From contig CBDHHG010000020.1 of the NCBI GenBank assembly GCA_965263225.1, forward strand, positions 62,001 to 126,000: a stretch of 64,000 nucleotides of DNA, written 5' to 3'. The notes under the pieces are model-generated. The model was not told the origin of the DNA. It saw only the letters and a program-made list of their open reading frames with translations, and did not search any database. A program made the position numbers and the translations under genes. The DNA comes from DT-111 sp965263225 (GTDB lineage Bacteria; Bacteroidota; Bacteroidia; Chitinophagales; Saprospiraceae). Numbering within the stretch: position 1 is the first letter of the stretch; every line of letters starts with the position of its first letter. Of this stretch, positions 33,742 to 43,146 are shown in pieces.

Positions 33742-36078
33742 ATGCATAACCCGCTCCGCCATAGTCTGCGTATCCTCCTGAAATATCGTCTGTATACCGG
33801 ATTTGCCTTGATCGGCTTGAGTATAGCCATCACCTCGGTTCGGTTCATTGCCAACTATCTCAAGACCTCTTATCGGTATGATACCTTCCATACCCAACAC
33901 CAGGAGATCTATCGGCTCAGTATGGAGGTAACGGCAGGAGGCAACACAGATCATTATGCCACTACGGGGAAACCTGTAGGCGAGTTTTTGCACAAAAACT
34001 ACACGGGCATTGAAGGATATGCCAAGTTAAAGTTTCACCCTTCTACCCTATTTATCAATGGAAAAGCCTTTACCGAGAAAGGCTTTTTTCAGGCCAACCC
34101 ACAGACACTTTCGATCTTTAGCTTCAACTTCCTTGCTGGAGATCATCAGGCACTCTCCCAGCCTGATGCCATTATACTGGCCGAATCGCTGGCGATCAAA
34201 TACTTCGGAAAGGTAGATATAATAGGAAAGCAAGTCCGGGTTGAGGAAAATACCTATAGCGTTGCTGGTGTTTTCCAGGATTGGCCCCAAAACACACATA
34301 TCCAAGTCAATGCGCTCCTATCTGAGACTGTAGAACCGGAATATGATGTGCAAAGTTGGTTTGACATAGAACAGTATACCTATATTCTCGCCGCCCCTTA
34401 TCTGGACCAGAAAGAATTACAAAGTAGGCTGGATCAGCTGGCAGCTGATCACCTAGCTCCCCTCATAGAAGGCTCAGGGGTAGCGGTCAGCTTCAGTGCT
34501 CAACCGCTTAGCGAGATACACTTCTCGCCTCCCTTGGTAGATGATGTACAAAAGGGGAGTCGGATTTACACCAATGCCTTAGCCTTGGCAGGATTACTGG
34601 TTCTAATCATCGCCCTATTGAATTTCATCAATCTAACCTTGACGCGCTCCACTCAACGCACCAAAGAGATTCGAGTAAAGAAGGTATTGGGGATCTCCCG
34701 TCACCAATTGCTTAGGCAAAGCGCAGTAGAATCACTGGCCATGACCTTACTAGTTCTTATATTTTCTACTGTGCTTATCCAATTCGGTGAAAAATTCTAC
34801 ACAGCCTACACTGGATACGAGCCCATCAGCCTGGTCGGTAATGGATTCTTAATGCTCTGGCTATCCTTGCTAGTATTCGTATGTGGTTTAGTAGGAAGCA
34901 CTTATTCTGGTGTATACCTGTCTTTTTCCAGTCCATCGGTCTCGCAAGAAGGTCCACGGATACTCCTCTTGAAGAAATTGCTATTGGGTTTCCAATATAG
35001 TATTGCCATACTAGTCTTAATTCTAACGTTAAGTATGGGGCGGCAACTTGATTTTCTCCTGACGAAAGACCTAGGTTTCGACCAAGAAGAAGTTCTCATT
35101 CTTCGTCTTCCGGAAGGGGAAGCAGAAAGAAGCAGGGCGCTGACCCTTCGGGAACAACTTAGAAGCCGAAGTTCCATTCAAAGTGCCTCTCTGATCGGTG
35201 GCGGAGCCCTCCCCGGAGAGGAAAATGGAAAGGATTTATTTGAAGTGTACCAAGCAGGTTCCAAAACTGAAAAAATCTACAACATTTATAGGGTCGACGA
35301 ACGCTACTTCGAGCTGCTTAATATACCATTAGCTGAAGGAAGATATTTCAATCCCGCACAGATAACCGACAAAAAGGGAGGTATCATCATCAATGAAGCT
35401 TTAGCCAGGTCTTTGAATTGGGAAAAGCCTCTTGGCAAAGAAATTGGTTATGGGGGCGAGAAAAGAAAAGTGATCGGGGTCGTAAAAGATTTTCATAATA
35501 AATCACTGCACAACCTGATCGAACCCATTGTTTTTCTTTTTGAAACCGAACAACCTAATCATCTTCTAGTCAAAGCCTCACCCATCGAGCTTACGGCTAT
35601 ACAATCCGAATGGCATGAATTCTATGCTGGGACTCCTTTTTCGGTGACCCATTTTGATCGGTTCATAGGCAACATGTACGATAAGGAGAAACAACTATCC
35701 CAACTATTCCAATTTTTCTCCATCATATCTCTTCTACTTTGCTATATGGGTTTGTTTGCACTCTTCTCCTTGCAAGTCCAACAACGGACCAAGGAAATGG
35801 GTGTTCGTAAGGTACTTGGTGCCGAGCTTGGCAATTTATTTTCCGCTATTATCAAAAACTATGGTCGAGTTGTAAGCTTCTCCATCATGGCGGCCATGCC
35901 AATCGGTTGGTATTTGGTCCAAGTTTGGCTCGCGGAGTTTAGCTTTAGCGCGACAGTGGGATTTGGAATGTATCTGCTAGCTGGATTCATCGTTATCTCA
36001 ACGAGTTTACTGGTCATCTCCTACCATCTCATCAAGATAGTAAACGTCAATCCGGCTTTGGCATTGAAGCACGAGTAG
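33742..36078 (+). CDS. ABC transporter permease (FtsX/MacB type)
   Basis: A 778-residue membrane protein with the duplicated FtsX layout of Bacteroidota: a first membrane helix (about 20-37), a MacB periplasmic core domain (about 60-270), three helices (about 282-300, 325-345, 370-395), then a second helix/core/three-helix unit (about 420-440; 450-640; 656-675; 705-725; 740-765). RSTQRTKEIRVKKVLG and QQRTKEMGVRKVLGAEL are the paired conserved cytoplasmic motifs. The matching ATPase gene is not adjacent. Possible roles are lipoprotein release, antibiotic efflux or cell-wall signalling. None can be chosen from context. Confidence 0.88.
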   Translation: MHNPLRHSLRILLKYRLYTGFALIGLSIAITSVRFIANYLKTSYRYDTFHTQHQEIYRLSMEVTAGGNTDHYATTGKPVGEFLHKNYTGIEGYAKLKFHPSTLFINGKAFTEKGFFQANPQTLSIFSFNFLAGDHQALSQPDAIILAESLAIKYFGKVDIIGKQVRVEENTYSVAGVFQDWPQNTHIQVNALLSETVEPEYDVQSWFDIEQYTYILAAPYLDQKELQSRLDQLAADHLAPLIEGSGVAVSFSAQPLSEIHFSPPLVDDVQKGSRIYTNALALAGLLVLIIALLNFINLTLTRSTQRTKEIRVKKVLGISRHQLLRQSAVESLAMTLLVLIFSTVLIQFGEKFYTAYTGYEPISLVGNGFLMLWLSLLVFVCGLVGSTYSGVYLSFSSPSVSQEGPRILLLKKLLLGFQYSIAILVLILTLSMGRQLDFLLTKDLGFDQEEVLILRLPEGEAERSRALTLREQLRSRSSIQSASLIGGGALPGEENGKDLFEVYQAGSKTEKIYNIYRVDERYFELLNIPLAEGRYFNPAQITDKKGGIIINEALARSLNWEKPLGKEIGYGGEKRKVIGVVKDFHNKSLHNLIEPIVFLFETEQPNHLLVKASPIELTAIQSEWHEFYAGTPFSVTHFDRFIGNMYDKEKQLSQLFQFFSIISLLLCYMGLFALFSLQVQQRTKEMGVRKVLGAELGNLFSAIIKNYGRVVSFSIMAAMPIGWYLVQVWLAEFSFSATVGFGMYLLAGFIVISTSLLVISYHLIKIVNVNPALALKHE

Positions 36079-36177
36079 TATAAAGTAATAGACGCTTAGT
36101 TGAAATGTCCAGGAACACTAACATAGGTACCGTTAATCGATTAAAAATGAAAAAAGGTAACTTGCTTGTAAAGGATT

Positions 36178-37638
36178 TTAACTCAAAACATCCCGCACCA
36201 CCTTCCCGTGCACATCCGTCAAACGAAACCGACGGCCTTGAAATTTAAAGACGAGGCGCTCGTGGTCTAGGCCCAAGAGATGCATGAGCGTGGCCTGGAA
36301 ATCGTGTACATGAACTGGATTCTGTACAATGTTATAACTAAAGTCATCGGTTTGGCCATAGGTCATGCCTTTCTTGATCCCTCCTCCGGCCATCCAGAGC
36401 GTGTAGCAGCGCGGGTGATGATCTCTCCCGAAACTTTTGTCAGTCAGTTTTCCCTGGGAGTAGGTAGTACGGCCAAATTCTCCGCCCCAGATGACCAAGG
36501 TATCATCTAGAAGACCTCTTTGTTTTAAGTCTTTCACTAGGGCGGCTGAGGGTTGGTCTGTTTGACGGGTGAGGATGGGGAGCTGTTGAGGCAAGGCGCC
36601 ATGATGATCCCAGCCTCGATGGTACAATTGAATAAATTTCACTCCCTTTTCTACCAATCTACGTGCCAATAGGCAATTGGCGGCATAAGTGCCGGGGGTT
36701 CGGCTATCCGGGCCATATAAATCAAAAATGTAATCCGGTTCATCTTGGATATCCATCACCTCTGGGACCGAGGTCTGCATGCGGAAGGCCATCTCGTATT
36801 GGGCAATCTTAGCCGTGATCTCTGGATCTTGAAATCGATTATATTGGCCTTCTTGCAAACGACGTAGATGCTCCAATTGGTTTTTCCGAGCTGCTGGACT
36901 TAAGCCATCGGGGTTCCCCAGGTATAAAACAGCATCTTTCCCCGCACGAAATTGAACCCCTTGATGATGGGAGGGTAAAAAGCCATTGCCCCATAAGCGA
37001 CTGTAGAGTGGCTGCCCTCCCCCACCGACACCTTGGGATAGCAATACACAGAAGGCGGGTAGATTTTCATTATCCGTCCCCAAACCATAGCTCACCCAGG
37101 AACCGATACTCGGCCGCCCCGGTTGCTGCGAGCCGGTTTGAATAAAGGTGACGGCCGGGTCATGGTTGATCGCTTCTGTATACATCGATTTGATGAAACA
37201 AAGTTCATCTGCAATGCCTGCTGTATACGGAAGTAATTCGCTCATCCATGCACCACTTTGGCCATATTGTTTGAAAGTGTATGGGGAAGAGGCCACTGGC
37301 AAACGCTTTTGCCCCGCCGACATCCCCGTAAGGCGCTGACCTTGGCGGACTGAATCAGGAAGGTCCTGTCCCTGGTAGTTCTGCAACCCAGGCTTGTGGT
37401 CAAAGAGATCGACCTGAGAAGGAGCACCACTCTGAAAGAGATAGATGACCCTTTTTATTTTCGGGGGGAAGTGTGGTTCGGGCATTACTGAATCCAGTGG
37501 GCGTACAGTGGAAGCTTGAGCCCCTAAGCCTGCTGGTTGCAACAAACTGCCTAAGGTAAGTGCCCCAAGGCCCAGCGTGGTCTTGCTCAAAAAGTCTCGG
37601 CGGGTATAGTTGGTATTGTATTGGGAACAACTATGCAT
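36178..37638 (-). CDS. DUF1501 sulfatase-like protein with Tat signal
   Basis: A 486-residue protein of the DUF1501 family (alkaline phosphatase/sulfatase superfamily). The N-terminus has a Tat-type signal (TRRDFLSKTTLGLGALTLGS), so it is probably exported folded. Family motifs include FQSGAPSQVDLFDHKPGL, LPYTAGIADELCFIKSMYT, WVSYGLGTDNENLPAF and the C-terminal GGEFGRTTYSQG with GRDHHPRCYTLWMAGGG. It closes a three-gene minus-strand operon (sulfatase, cytochrome c/DUF1549/DUF1553, DUF1501) of a type common in Planctomycetes and found in some Bacteroidota. The biochemical function is unknown. Confidence 0.9.
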   Translation of the reverse strand: MHSCSQYNTNYTRRDFLSKTTLGLGALTLGSLLQPAGLGAQASTVRPLDSVMPEPHFPPKIKRVIYLFQSGAPSQVDLFDHKPGLQNYQGQDLPDSVRQGQRLTGMSAGQKRLPVASSPYTFKQYGQSGAWMSELLPYTAGIADELCFIKSMYTEAINHDPAVTFIQTGSQQPGRPSIGSWVSYGLGTDNENLPAFCVLLSQGVGGGGQPLYSRLWGNGFLPSHHQGVQFRAGKDAVLYLGNPDGLSPAARKNQLEHLRRLQEGQYNRFQDPEITAKIAQYEMAFRMQTSVPEVMDIQDEPDYIFDLYGPDSRTPGTYAANCLLARRLVEKGVKFIQLYHRGWDHHGALPQQLPILTRQTDQPSAALVKDLKQRGLLDDTLVIWGGEFGRTTYSQGKLTDKSFGRDHHPRCYTLWMAGGGIKKGMTYGQTDDFSYNIVQNPVHVHDFQATLMHLLGLDHERLVFKFQGRRFRLTDVHGKVVRDVLS

Positions 37639-37643
37639 TGCTA

Positions 37644-39512
37644 TTATCTTTTCATATAGAAATCATCAAAATTCATGATGGTATTTACAACTATCGTCAT
37701 GCTGGCCAATTGAGCAGGATCAACTTCTTCTGCCTTAGTTGCCTGGCCAATTGATCCATAAGCTTTCGCGTCAATTGGAGTATTCTTGAATCGAGCTAAT
37801 TCTTCTTGAAACAGATCGGTGAGAATATTAAGCTGGTTTCCATCAATATTAACCCCTGTGAGTTTCCGAAACGCCCAGGCAATACCTTGGTCCGACTCTT
37901 GGTATCGCCTCAAGACGGTTTGTGCCAAATACCTGGAAGCTTCTACAAATTGTGGGTCATTCAGCAGGACCAAGGCCTGCATTGGCGTATTGGTATATTG
38001 CCGCTTAGCCGTACAAACACTACGATTTGGAGCATCGAAAGCAGTCATGGCTGGATGCGGAGAAGTTCTGCGGACAAAGGTGTATAGACTTCGACGGTAT
38101 TGGGCTTGTCCGGCATCCGCTTCATACTTTCGCAGAAGGTGAGTACTACTTGTCTTCTCCTGCCAAAGTCCCGAAGGCTGAATGGGCTTTACACTGGGGC
38201 CGCCTACTTTAGCAAATAGCAGCTCACTAGTAGCCAAGGCATTGTCTCGAATCATCTCAGCCGATAGGCGATAGGATGGACCTCTGGCTAGCCATAGGTT
38301 TTCTGGATCTTTTTCCTGCAATTCCGGGCTTGATTGGGAGGTCTGTCGGTAGGTAGCCGACAGCACAATCTTCCGTTGCAACTCCTGTACATTCCAATTT
38401 TCTTTCATCAGCGTAGCAGCCAGCCAATCCAGTAATTCCGGATGTGTGGGTAGGCTTCCTTGTATCCCCAAGTCATGGGGCGTGCTGACGAGGCCATTGC
38501 CAAAGAACTGCTGCCAGACTCGATTAGCGATTACCCGGCTGGTTAAGGGGTGATCGGGGTGAAGCATCCATTGCACTAGCCCTAGGCGATTGGCAGGGTA
38601 AGCCGAATCGAAGGGAAGCATGGATGCAGGCGTACCAGGTTCCACGGCTTCTGTGGGCTCATCATAATTGCCTCGATTCAGTATAAATGTGGTCCTAGGT
38701 ACATCCGATTCTTTCATGATCATCACCTCGGGTACCGTATCTAATAATGAAAAATACCTTTGCCGCAATTCCGCTAGTTCGCTCTTCAGTGGATGTGGAC
38801 GACGAGACCAGCTAATAGCTGCCAGCTCTTTTACTCCCCCCTCTAATTGTCCTTCCTGAGCTAAAACTAATTTCTCTTCCAGAGGCTCGGTACCTACCAG
38901 ATCTTTAACTTCTGATGGCAGGATCATTCTGCTAAAAAGATAAAAGTCATCCATTCGACCGCCGAAGATGCCATATTCCCCCGTAAACCCACGATAGCTT
39001 TTCCCTAAACGAAGGGCTCGATTGGTTTTACTTTTATTAAATGCTATGGGGTACATACTCCGCTGCAATTGATCATGAATTACTTCTACTTCAGCGGTTG
39101 CCCCATTGATGTACAACTTTACGCCAGCAGCCGTTCCCGAGCCATCATAAGAAAAGGATAGATGGCTCCAGGCGTTCGTCGGAATACTTCCTTTAGAAGA
39201 GACTGTAATAACATCATGTGGTAAGGCGTGGATTAGGCGAACAGTTGGTCGATTTAGGCTATCCAAGATCAAATCCCAGCCTCGCCAAAAGGTTCCTTTC
39301 TGCCCACTGTTACCCACTATCGTTTGCGTAACTCTTTGCTCTACCGGCTTGACCCAGATGCTTACGGAAAAGGATTGATGTTGATCAAATAGACCGTAAT
39401 CTCTCAGTGTAATAAACTCATATTCTCCGTTCAGTTCTACCACTTTCCCTCGTTCATCATCGTCTACTACCTCCACCGCTCCAGCAATGCTTGCCTTCGG
39501 GTTTCCGTCCAA
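37644..39512 (-). CDS. LamG/DUF1553 part of a frameshifted PSD1-type protein (3' fragment)
   Basis: This 622-codon frame is the continuation of the cytochrome-c/DUF1549 gene in the -1 frame. Its true coding begins upstream of the nominal TTG start. Residues to about 180 form a LamG-like beta-sandwich (FSVSIWVKPVEQ, AFNKSKTNRALRLG), and the rest is DUF1553 (PANRLGLVQWMLHPDHPLTSRVIANRVWQ, STPHDLGIQGSLPTHPELLDWLA, GPSYRLSAEMIRDNALA, PMQALVLLNDPQFVEASR). PSD1 proteins normally carry both parts in one chain, so this was one gene. Joined, it would be about 1081 residues. Confidence 0.85.
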   Translation of the reverse strand: MDGNPKASIAGAVEVVDDDERGKVVELNGEYEFITLRDYGLFDQHQSFSVSIWVKPVEQRVTQTIVGNSGQKGTFWRGWDLILDSLNRPTVRLIHALPHDVITVSSKGSIPTNAWSHLSFSYDGSGTAAGVKLYINGATAEVEVIHDQLQRSMYPIAFNKSKTNRALRLGKSYRGFTGEYGIFGGRMDDFYLFSRMILPSEVKDLVGTEPLEEKLVLAQEGQLEGGVKELAAISWSRRPHPLKSELAELRQRYFSLLDTVPEVMIMKESDVPRTTFILNRGNYDEPTEAVEPGTPASMLPFDSAYPANRLGLVQWMLHPDHPLTSRVIANRVWQQFFGNGLVSTPHDLGIQGSLPTHPELLDWLAATLMKENWNVQELQRKIVLSATYRQTSQSSPELQEKDPENLWLARGPSYRLSAEMIRDNALATSELLFAKVGGPSVKPIQPSGLWQEKTSSTHLLRKYEADAGQAQYRRSLYTFVRRTSPHPAMTAFDAPNRSVCTAKRQYTNTPMQALVLLNDPQFVEASRYLAQTVLRRYQESDQGIAWAFRKLTGVNIDGNQLNILTDLFQEELARFKNTPIDAKAYGSIGQATKAEEVDPAQLASMTIVVNTIMNFDDFYMKR

Positions 39513-40888
39513 TCTGTCTTGCTCAATTTGATCAAAGGGAGATAAATAGAAGAAGCCTCTTTCCAGGTCATGGACTCGTTCTGCAACTGCCGAATGAAAA
39601 TCTTTTGCGATAACAATTCCGCCTCCGTCCGATTGACCAAAGCCTCTCTTTCTTCGATAGCAGTCCGCAATTTCTGTAGCTGTAGCTTTGTGGTCGCTGA
39701 AGGTAACAAAAGATTGGGGCCAGCATTTCCATCATCTCCACTCATTCCCAATTCCTCGACTTGATTAAAAAAGGCATAAAATTGGTAATACTCCCGTTGA
39801 CTAATCGGATCATATTTGTGATCATGACAACGAGCACATTCCATCGTCAGGCCAAGAAAAGCAGTAGCCGTCGTTGCTACCCGATCATGCACGTACTCCG
39901 CTCGATATTCCTCATCCACTACCCCACCCTCTGCTGTCGTCTTATGATTTCGGTTAAAGCCAGTAGCAACCAATTGATCACGGCTGGGGTTTGGCAATAA
40001 ATCACCGGCCAATTGCCAGGTTAAGAACTGGTCAAAGGGCATGCCATGCCTAAAGGCTCGGATCACCCAATCTCTCCAAGGATACATAGAACGCCATCCA
40101 TCGGAGTGCAACCCCTGTGAATCGGCATAACGAGCCAGATCCAGCCAATCCATGGTCATTCGTTCTGCATAAGCGTCAGAATCAATAAAGCGATCCACCA
40201 ATTCCTGATAAGCTTCTTTCCTTTCATCTTGCACAAATTGATCGATCTCCTTCAAGGTAGGTGGCAAGCCTCTCAGATCAAAACTCAGCCGTCGGATAAG
40301 ACGTTCCTTTGAGGCAGCAGGAGATAGGGTCAGCCCCTCTTGCTGTAATCTTTGTAAAATGAAGTGATCAATCTCATTGATCCCAACTTCTGGATTACTA
40401 CCCCTTGGTACTTCGGGTAATCTTACTGTACTAAATGCCCAGTGCGGCTCGTAGACGGCTCCTTGCTCGATCCATTTACGAATCAAAAGCTTTTCGTAAT
40501 CGGTCAAGGAGAGATTGCTTTCTGGCGGTGGCATGATGAGCTCAGGATCATTGCTGTCAATTCGCTGATAAACGGCGCTTCTTTTAGGGCGTCCCTGCAC
40601 AATAGCTCTATGTCCGCTAGCCAGGCGAGCATAGGCTGCCCCCTCTTGATCCAATCGTAGGTCTGATTTTCGGGCAGCTTCATCTGGACCGTGGCACGAG
40701 AAGCAACGATCCGCTAAGATGGGCCGAATATGAAAATTGTAGCTGATCTTTTCAGGGAGTCCAGCCGCTAAGTCTTCTGATCCATTTAGGTTGCCTTGGC
40801 AGCTATACCCTAGATAGAGACAGAGCAGCAGCAGCCCGACACTAAAACCTCGTAGGTTGATCAAAGACATGAAATTATTCCAGATCAT
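39467..40888 (-). CDS. Cytochrome c (PSCyt1)/DUF1549 part of a frameshifted PSD1-type protein (5' fragment)
   Basis: A 473-codon frame with a lipoprotein signal (lipobox LGYSC, Cys30), a haem c site CFSCH (Cys62, Cys65, His66) of the planctomycete cytochrome C1 family, and the DUF1549 domain (HFILQRLQQEGLTLSP, RLSFDLRGLPPTLKEIDQF, WLDLARYADSQGLHSD, YRAEYVHDRVATTATAFLGL). It ends in an artificial tail (TETRRQALLERWR) after the frame is lost at 39533-39539. The start overlaps the sulfatase stop by four bases (ATGA), so the three genes form an operon. The haem domain suggests a redox role at the cell surface, not biochemically defined in this family. Confidence 0.85.
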   Translation of the reverse strand: MIWNNFMSLINLRGFSVGLLLLCLYLGYSCQGNLNGSEDLAAGLPEKISYNFHIRPILADRCFSCHGPDEAARKSDLRLDQEGAAYARLASGHRAIVQGRPKRSAVYQRIDSNDPELIMPPPESNLSLTDYEKLLIRKWIEQGAVYEPHWAFSTVRLPEVPRGSNPEVGINEIDHFILQRLQQEGLTLSPAASKERLIRRLSFDLRGLPPTLKEIDQFVQDERKEAYQELVDRFIDSDAYAERMTMDWLDLARYADSQGLHSDGWRSMYPWRDWVIRAFRHGMPFDQFLTWQLAGDLLPNPSRDQLVATGFNRNHKTTAEGGVVDEEYRAEYVHDRVATTATAFLGLTMECARCHDHKYDPISQREYYQFYAFFNQVEELGMSGDDGNAGPNLLLPSATTKLQLQKLRTAIEEREALVNRTEAELLSQKIFIRQLQNESMTWKEASSIYLPLIKLSKTDWTETRRQALLERWR

Positions 40889-42450
40889 TTTGCTGATTGT
40901 AAAAGAGGTGCAGTTCGTTCGCTTTCTCGATACGCTTGCAATAGAGTCTTCAGTGCTTGTACTTTTTCTGGGTTTGCCTCATACTGATTCTGAAACTGCC
41001 CCAAGTCTGTCTTTAAGTTAAACAATAATCCTGGACCCTCAGGATCATCTTTTACGTATCCACTTTCTTCAAAATACCAATTGGGTACCCGAGAATGGTA
41101 ACCAGAAAAACGTTCGATTAGCACCCAATCCCCTGCTCTGACCACGAAACCATCTTTAAAGGTATTGTGTACAGCAAATTCCCTAATCGGTTGATCCAGT
41201 TCCTCTCCCAGCAGTAATGGAAGAAAGTTGTAACTATCTACGGCCTCTAATGCCGTTAGAGGAAAATCAACAATAGACGCCAGAGTTGCTGCGATATCTA
41301 CCTGATGGATAAGGTCATGGGAAACTCTTCCAGGCTCTATTCTTCCTGGCCATCGCATCACAAAGGGCACGCGATGCCCCCCTTCAAAGATATCGCGTTT
41401 GAGCCCTCGTAAGAGGCCCATGCTGGCGTGCCCATAATTCTGTAGGCGAGGATAGGCATAGCGTTCTGGGCCATTATCAGAGGTAAAAATGACTAGCGTA
41501 TTCCGGGCTAAGCCTTGCGCTTCCAAAGCTTTCAAAACTTGCCCAGCCACGTAATCCGTTTGATATACAAAGTCCCCATAGCCCCCAGCTTGTGTTTTTC
41601 CAATAAACGCTTCATTGGGAATAATCGGAGCATGTGGGCTGGGTAGCGCGAAGTACAAGAAAAAGGGCTGGTCTTTCTTTTGCTGCTGAATGTAAGCCAC
41701 GGCTTTCTGCTCAAGCGTCGGCAGTACCTGATAAGGATCCCAGCCTTCTACCATTGGCCCCGGTCGAAATTCCCAATTGCCTTCCTTTGTGCTCCGTTTC
41801 CCCAAAGTGAGATACTCCGTAGGTGTTTCAGTCAAGCGGTCATTTTCAATAAAAGCATAGGGGGGAAAATTAATGGTACCATCACCGAAGTAGTAATCAA
41901 AGCCCTGATCCAAGGGGCCACCAGTGAAGGCCTGCTCCCAGTCAAAGTCATTGGGACCATACCCCTTCCTGGTACTATCTCCTGGTACTGGCAATAACTC
42001 AGCCCCTGCTACCTTAATGGAATCCCAGTCCCACCCCAAATGCCATTTGCCAATACAGGCTGTATTGTAGCCTTTACTTTTGAGCATGCGGGCAAGCGTA
42101 AACTCCTCCGACTCAAAAACGGTTCCGCCAAAAGGGCCAACAATTCCATGCATTCTGCGCCAATGATATTGTCCCGTCAGCAGCGCAAACCGACTAGGAG
42201 AGCAGATCCCTGAAGAGCTGTGGCCATCTGTAAAGCGAATCCCTTCTGCGGCTAATTGATCCAAATTGGGTGTTGTTAATTTAGCTTCGGGATTCTGACA
42301 AGCTAAGTCTCCATACCCCATGTCATCCGCATAAATGATCAGAATATTGGGTAGGGTGTCTGTTGTTTTATCCGTACAACTGACGAGCAATAGTAACAGC
42401 AGGAAGGCTATGAAGGCTATGGGGAGCAAAAATGGGTTGGTTCTTCGCAT
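40885..42450 (-). CDS. Sulfatase (S1 family), exported lipoprotein
   Basis: From the ATG at 42450 the protein has 521 residues. A frame from 42504 adds 18 residues that disrupt the signal. The lipobox LLVSC gives Cys25. The active site has ADDMGYGD (Asp42-Asp43), CSPSR with Cys83 for formylglycine formation, CIGKWHLGWDWD and VIFTSDNGPERYAYP. It is a full-length type I sulfatase and the first gene of the operon with the PSD1 and DUF1501 genes. The partners suggest surface processing of sulfated glycans (inference). Confidence 0.92.
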   Translation of the reverse strand: MRRTNPFLLPIAFIAFLLLLLLVSCTDKTTDTLPNILIIYADDMGYGDLACQNPEAKLTTPNLDQLAAEGIRFTDGHSSSGICSPSRFALLTGQYHWRRMHGIVGPFGGTVFESEEFTLARMLKSKGYNTACIGKWHLGWDWDSIKVAGAELLPVPGDSTRKGYGPNDFDWEQAFTGGPLDQGFDYYFGDGTINFPPYAFIENDRLTETPTEYLTLGKRSTKEGNWEFRPGPMVEGWDPYQVLPTLEQKAVAYIQQQKKDQPFFLYFALPSPHAPIIPNEAFIGKTQAGGYGDFVYQTDYVAGQVLKALEAQGLARNTLVIFTSDNGPERYAYPRLQNYGHASMGLLRGLKRDIFEGGHRVPFVMRWPGRIEPGRVSHDLIHQVDIAATLASIVDFPLTALEAVDSYNFLPLLLGEELDQPIREFAVHNTFKDGFVVRAGDWVLIERFSGYHSRVPNWYFEESGYVKDDPEGPGLLFNLKTDLGQFQNQYEANPEKVQALKTLLQAYRESERTAPLLQSAK

Positions 42451-42718
42451 GAGTATTAGTTGGTGAAAACTGAAACGACAGATCAAGACATAGTACCCTA
42501 TCACCTAGATCAAGTGTTTTCAACAAGTTACTAGAAGTATCAGAGAAAGAGAAGTAGGGAACACATATAGGACTATCTCCGGTCGCGATTTTTCTATCTC
42601 AAGCATCCAGATAAAGGTAATTGCCCAGAAAAATCCATAGATCCACCCTATCCGTCCAAAATCTAATCCAAAGGGGCTAAACACTCAATTGGAGTAGCAT
42701 TAACCTACCTTGCCCCCC

Positions 42719-42726
42719 TACTTTTG
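42719..42726 (+). promoter_or_regulatory. Candidate -7 promoter box
   Basis: TACTTTTG fits TAnnTTTG exactly and lies about 48 bases before the DsrE-like gene. A -33 box at the right distance is not clear. It shows that the promoter of this broken gene pair may still be intact. Confidence 0.35.
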
Positions 42727-42773
42727 CGGGCGTCACAACCAAAACAATCAACAGAATAACCTTAAAATTTCAA

Positions 42774-43142
42774 ATGATGTCAGAATCAAAAAAATTAGTG
42801 ATCACCCTTTCTGTGAACGGAAACAATGACCTATCAACTGTAGCCTTTACGGTAGCCAACGCAGCTATCACTAAAGGACTTGACGTGGGCATGTTTCTGA
42901 CTTCAGATGGGGTCGAATTAAGTAAAGATGGAGGCAATGAGTATACGCATGTAGCTCCTTTCTAGAAATTGAATGAATTGATTGACGGTTTTGTGGAAAA
43001 AGGAGGAACACTTTGGGCTTGCTCACCATGCTTTAATCACCGAGGGCTCGAAGCCGATAAGACAGTAGCCGGAACCGAAGTAGTCGGTGCAGGTCCAATG
43101 CTAGAGTGGATAGCTTCTGGTGCTCAAACGCTCTCCTTTTAG
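42774..43142 (+). pseudogene. DsrE-family protein gene with internal TAG stop
   Basis: The frame from ATG 42774 reads a DsrE-like protein (SKKLVITLSVNGNNDLSTVA, GLDVGMFLTSDGVELSKDG) to a TAG at 42963-42965 (codon 64 of 122). It then continues in the same frame with typical family sequence (LNELIDGFVEKGGTLWACSP, with a CxxC in WACSPC, then HRGLEADKTV) to a natural TAG at 43140-43142. The TAG stands where family members have a polar or charged residue. DsrE-like proteins take part in sulfur relay. The next gene, a cysteine desulfurase four bases on, fits such a role. Confidence 0.8.
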
Positions 43143-43146
43143 TCCA

